Shown here piece by piece: positions 63,629 through 64,000 of a stretch of DNA of 64,000 bases. How positions within the stretch are numbered: the stretch's first letter is position 1; each line of letters begins with the position of its first letter. Made by a program: the position numbers and the translations under genes. Source of the DNA: Paenibacillus alginolyticus DSM 5050 = NBRC 15375 (GTDB lineage Bacteria; Bacillota; Bacilli; Paenibacillales; NBRC-103111); assembly GCF_000422905.1 (NCBI RefSeq), contig NZ_AUGY01000038.1, positions 1 through 64,000 on the forward strand. Direction: 5' to 3'. The notes beneath the pieces were generated by a model. That model did no database searches. It saw nothing but the letters and a program-made list of their open reading frames with translations, and had not been told where the DNA came from.

Positions 63629-63658
63629 GTGCGGCGGTCATCTGGTACATGACTGCAC
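63629..63658 (+). promoter_or_regulatory. Hairpin upstream of the ubiquitin-like gene
   Basis: GTGC...GGTCAT pairs with ATGAC..GCAC with a bulge. No T-run follows. A nearby box (TTGGGC at 63446 and TATAGT at 63468) could be the promoter. The 63-residue ORF spanning it is not supported. Confidence 0.45.
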
Positions 63659-63748
63659 GCTAAGAATGATTCCGTTGTTTCAATCATGAGCAGAGCGAAA
63701 AGTTAACGAATTGAATACTATTACATCTATTATAGGGGGCAACAAAAA

Positions 63749-64000
63749 ATGGAAAGCAATCATAATCTAAGCAAATATCCGATTGAGATCACCATTGGCA
63801 CTACGGAGTATAAAGTGCCGTTGCAGTCACTGACTGCAAACGAAATTAAGAAGTTGGCAGTTGCAAATGTTGAAGAATACGATCTGTACCTTGAGGTTGA
63901 CGGACCCGAAGAGACAGAGTTAATCCCAGACGATCAGAGAGTCATCTTGGTTGATGAAATGCAATTTTTCATCAAGCATCGTGTTAATCCTGATGTCAGC
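63749..64000 (+). CDS. Multiubiquitin-type beta-grasp protein, 5' part only
   Basis: The first 84 residues of a gene cut by the window edge. TATAGGGGGC precedes the ATG. Residues about 10-75 read 'YPIEITIGTTEYKVPLQSLT', 'EIKKLAVANVEEYDLYLEVD', 'ETELIPDDQRVILVDEMQFF'. This is the pattern of the bacterial multiubiquitin domain (PF14452): beta hairpin, 'LT..EI..LA' helix, 'YDLYLE', 'DD..V.L....FF'. These proteins carry one or more ubiquitin-like modules and lie beside E1-, E2- and JAB-like genes in conjugation systems. More modules and partner genes should follow downstream. Confidence 0.85.
   Translation, partial: MESNHNLSKYPIEITIGTTEYKVPLQSLTANEIKKLAVANVEEYDLYLEVDGPEETELIPDDQRVILVDEMQFFIKHRVNPDVS

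Overview
The window looks like chromosome or large accessory replicon of a Paenibacillus-type member of the Bacillales. Supporting signs are strong AAGGAGG-type ribosome binding sites with TTG/GTG starts, YIEGIA-family and copper amine oxidase N-terminal (stalk) proteins, CsoR/CopZ/CopA, YolD-like proteins with a UvrX-type Y-family polymerase, and LexA/DinR boxes. No rRNA, tRNA or CRISPR array was recognised.

Positions 1-19.1 kb are a metal and metalloid resistance cluster. It holds a CopC-CopD importer-like protein, two four-helix-bundle copper storage proteins, a MarR regulator with a perfect palindromic operator, csoR-copZ-copA, a nitrite/sulfite-reductase-like protein, two two-component systems (one with a damaged receiver), metal-binding lipoproteins, an ArsR unit with a flavoprotein ending in Cys-Cys motifs, a half-length MFS transporter, a YdhK lipoprotein and the YIEGIA pair. 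Positions 19.3-32.4 kb hold a stalk-domain protein, an SOS-controlled mutagenesis operon (Y-family polymerase plus YolD remnants), a broken integrase, and a second metal-efflux block (CDF, MATE, CsoR-like repressor, TVP38, ABC exporter). G-tract operators sit exactly between the -35 and -10 boxes of two of these promoters.

Positions 32.4-60.3 kb are accessory DNA of plasmid, phage or integrative-element character. It includes a 1.5-kb element with 30-bp terminal inverted repeats (28 of 30 identical), a frameshifted RecU, an exonuclease that has lost its first catalytic motif, several small packed genes, a tyrosine integrase, helix-turn-helix regulators, a TPR regulator, an HD-GYP protein and an SRAP protein. 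The standout gene is a 1183-residue protein joining a type IA topoisomerase (TopB-like) to an FtsK/SpoIIIE motor. Defence-like genes are a TIR-like protein, a two-TM protein with a possible GAF fold next to two paralogous small proteins, and a composite HNH protein broken by two indels.

At the right edge a small sigma-like factor, an unknown protein and an ImmA/IrrE metallopeptidase precede the start of a multiubiquitin-type beta-grasp protein. This suggests that a bacterial ubiquitin-like conjugation system begins here and continues past the window. Several genes in the accessory half share one layout: an (often extended -10) promoter, then a leader hairpin with a U-tract, then the ribosome binding site.

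Many genes are interrupted by single-base changes in homopolymers, so either decay or uncorrected assembly error must be kept in mind.
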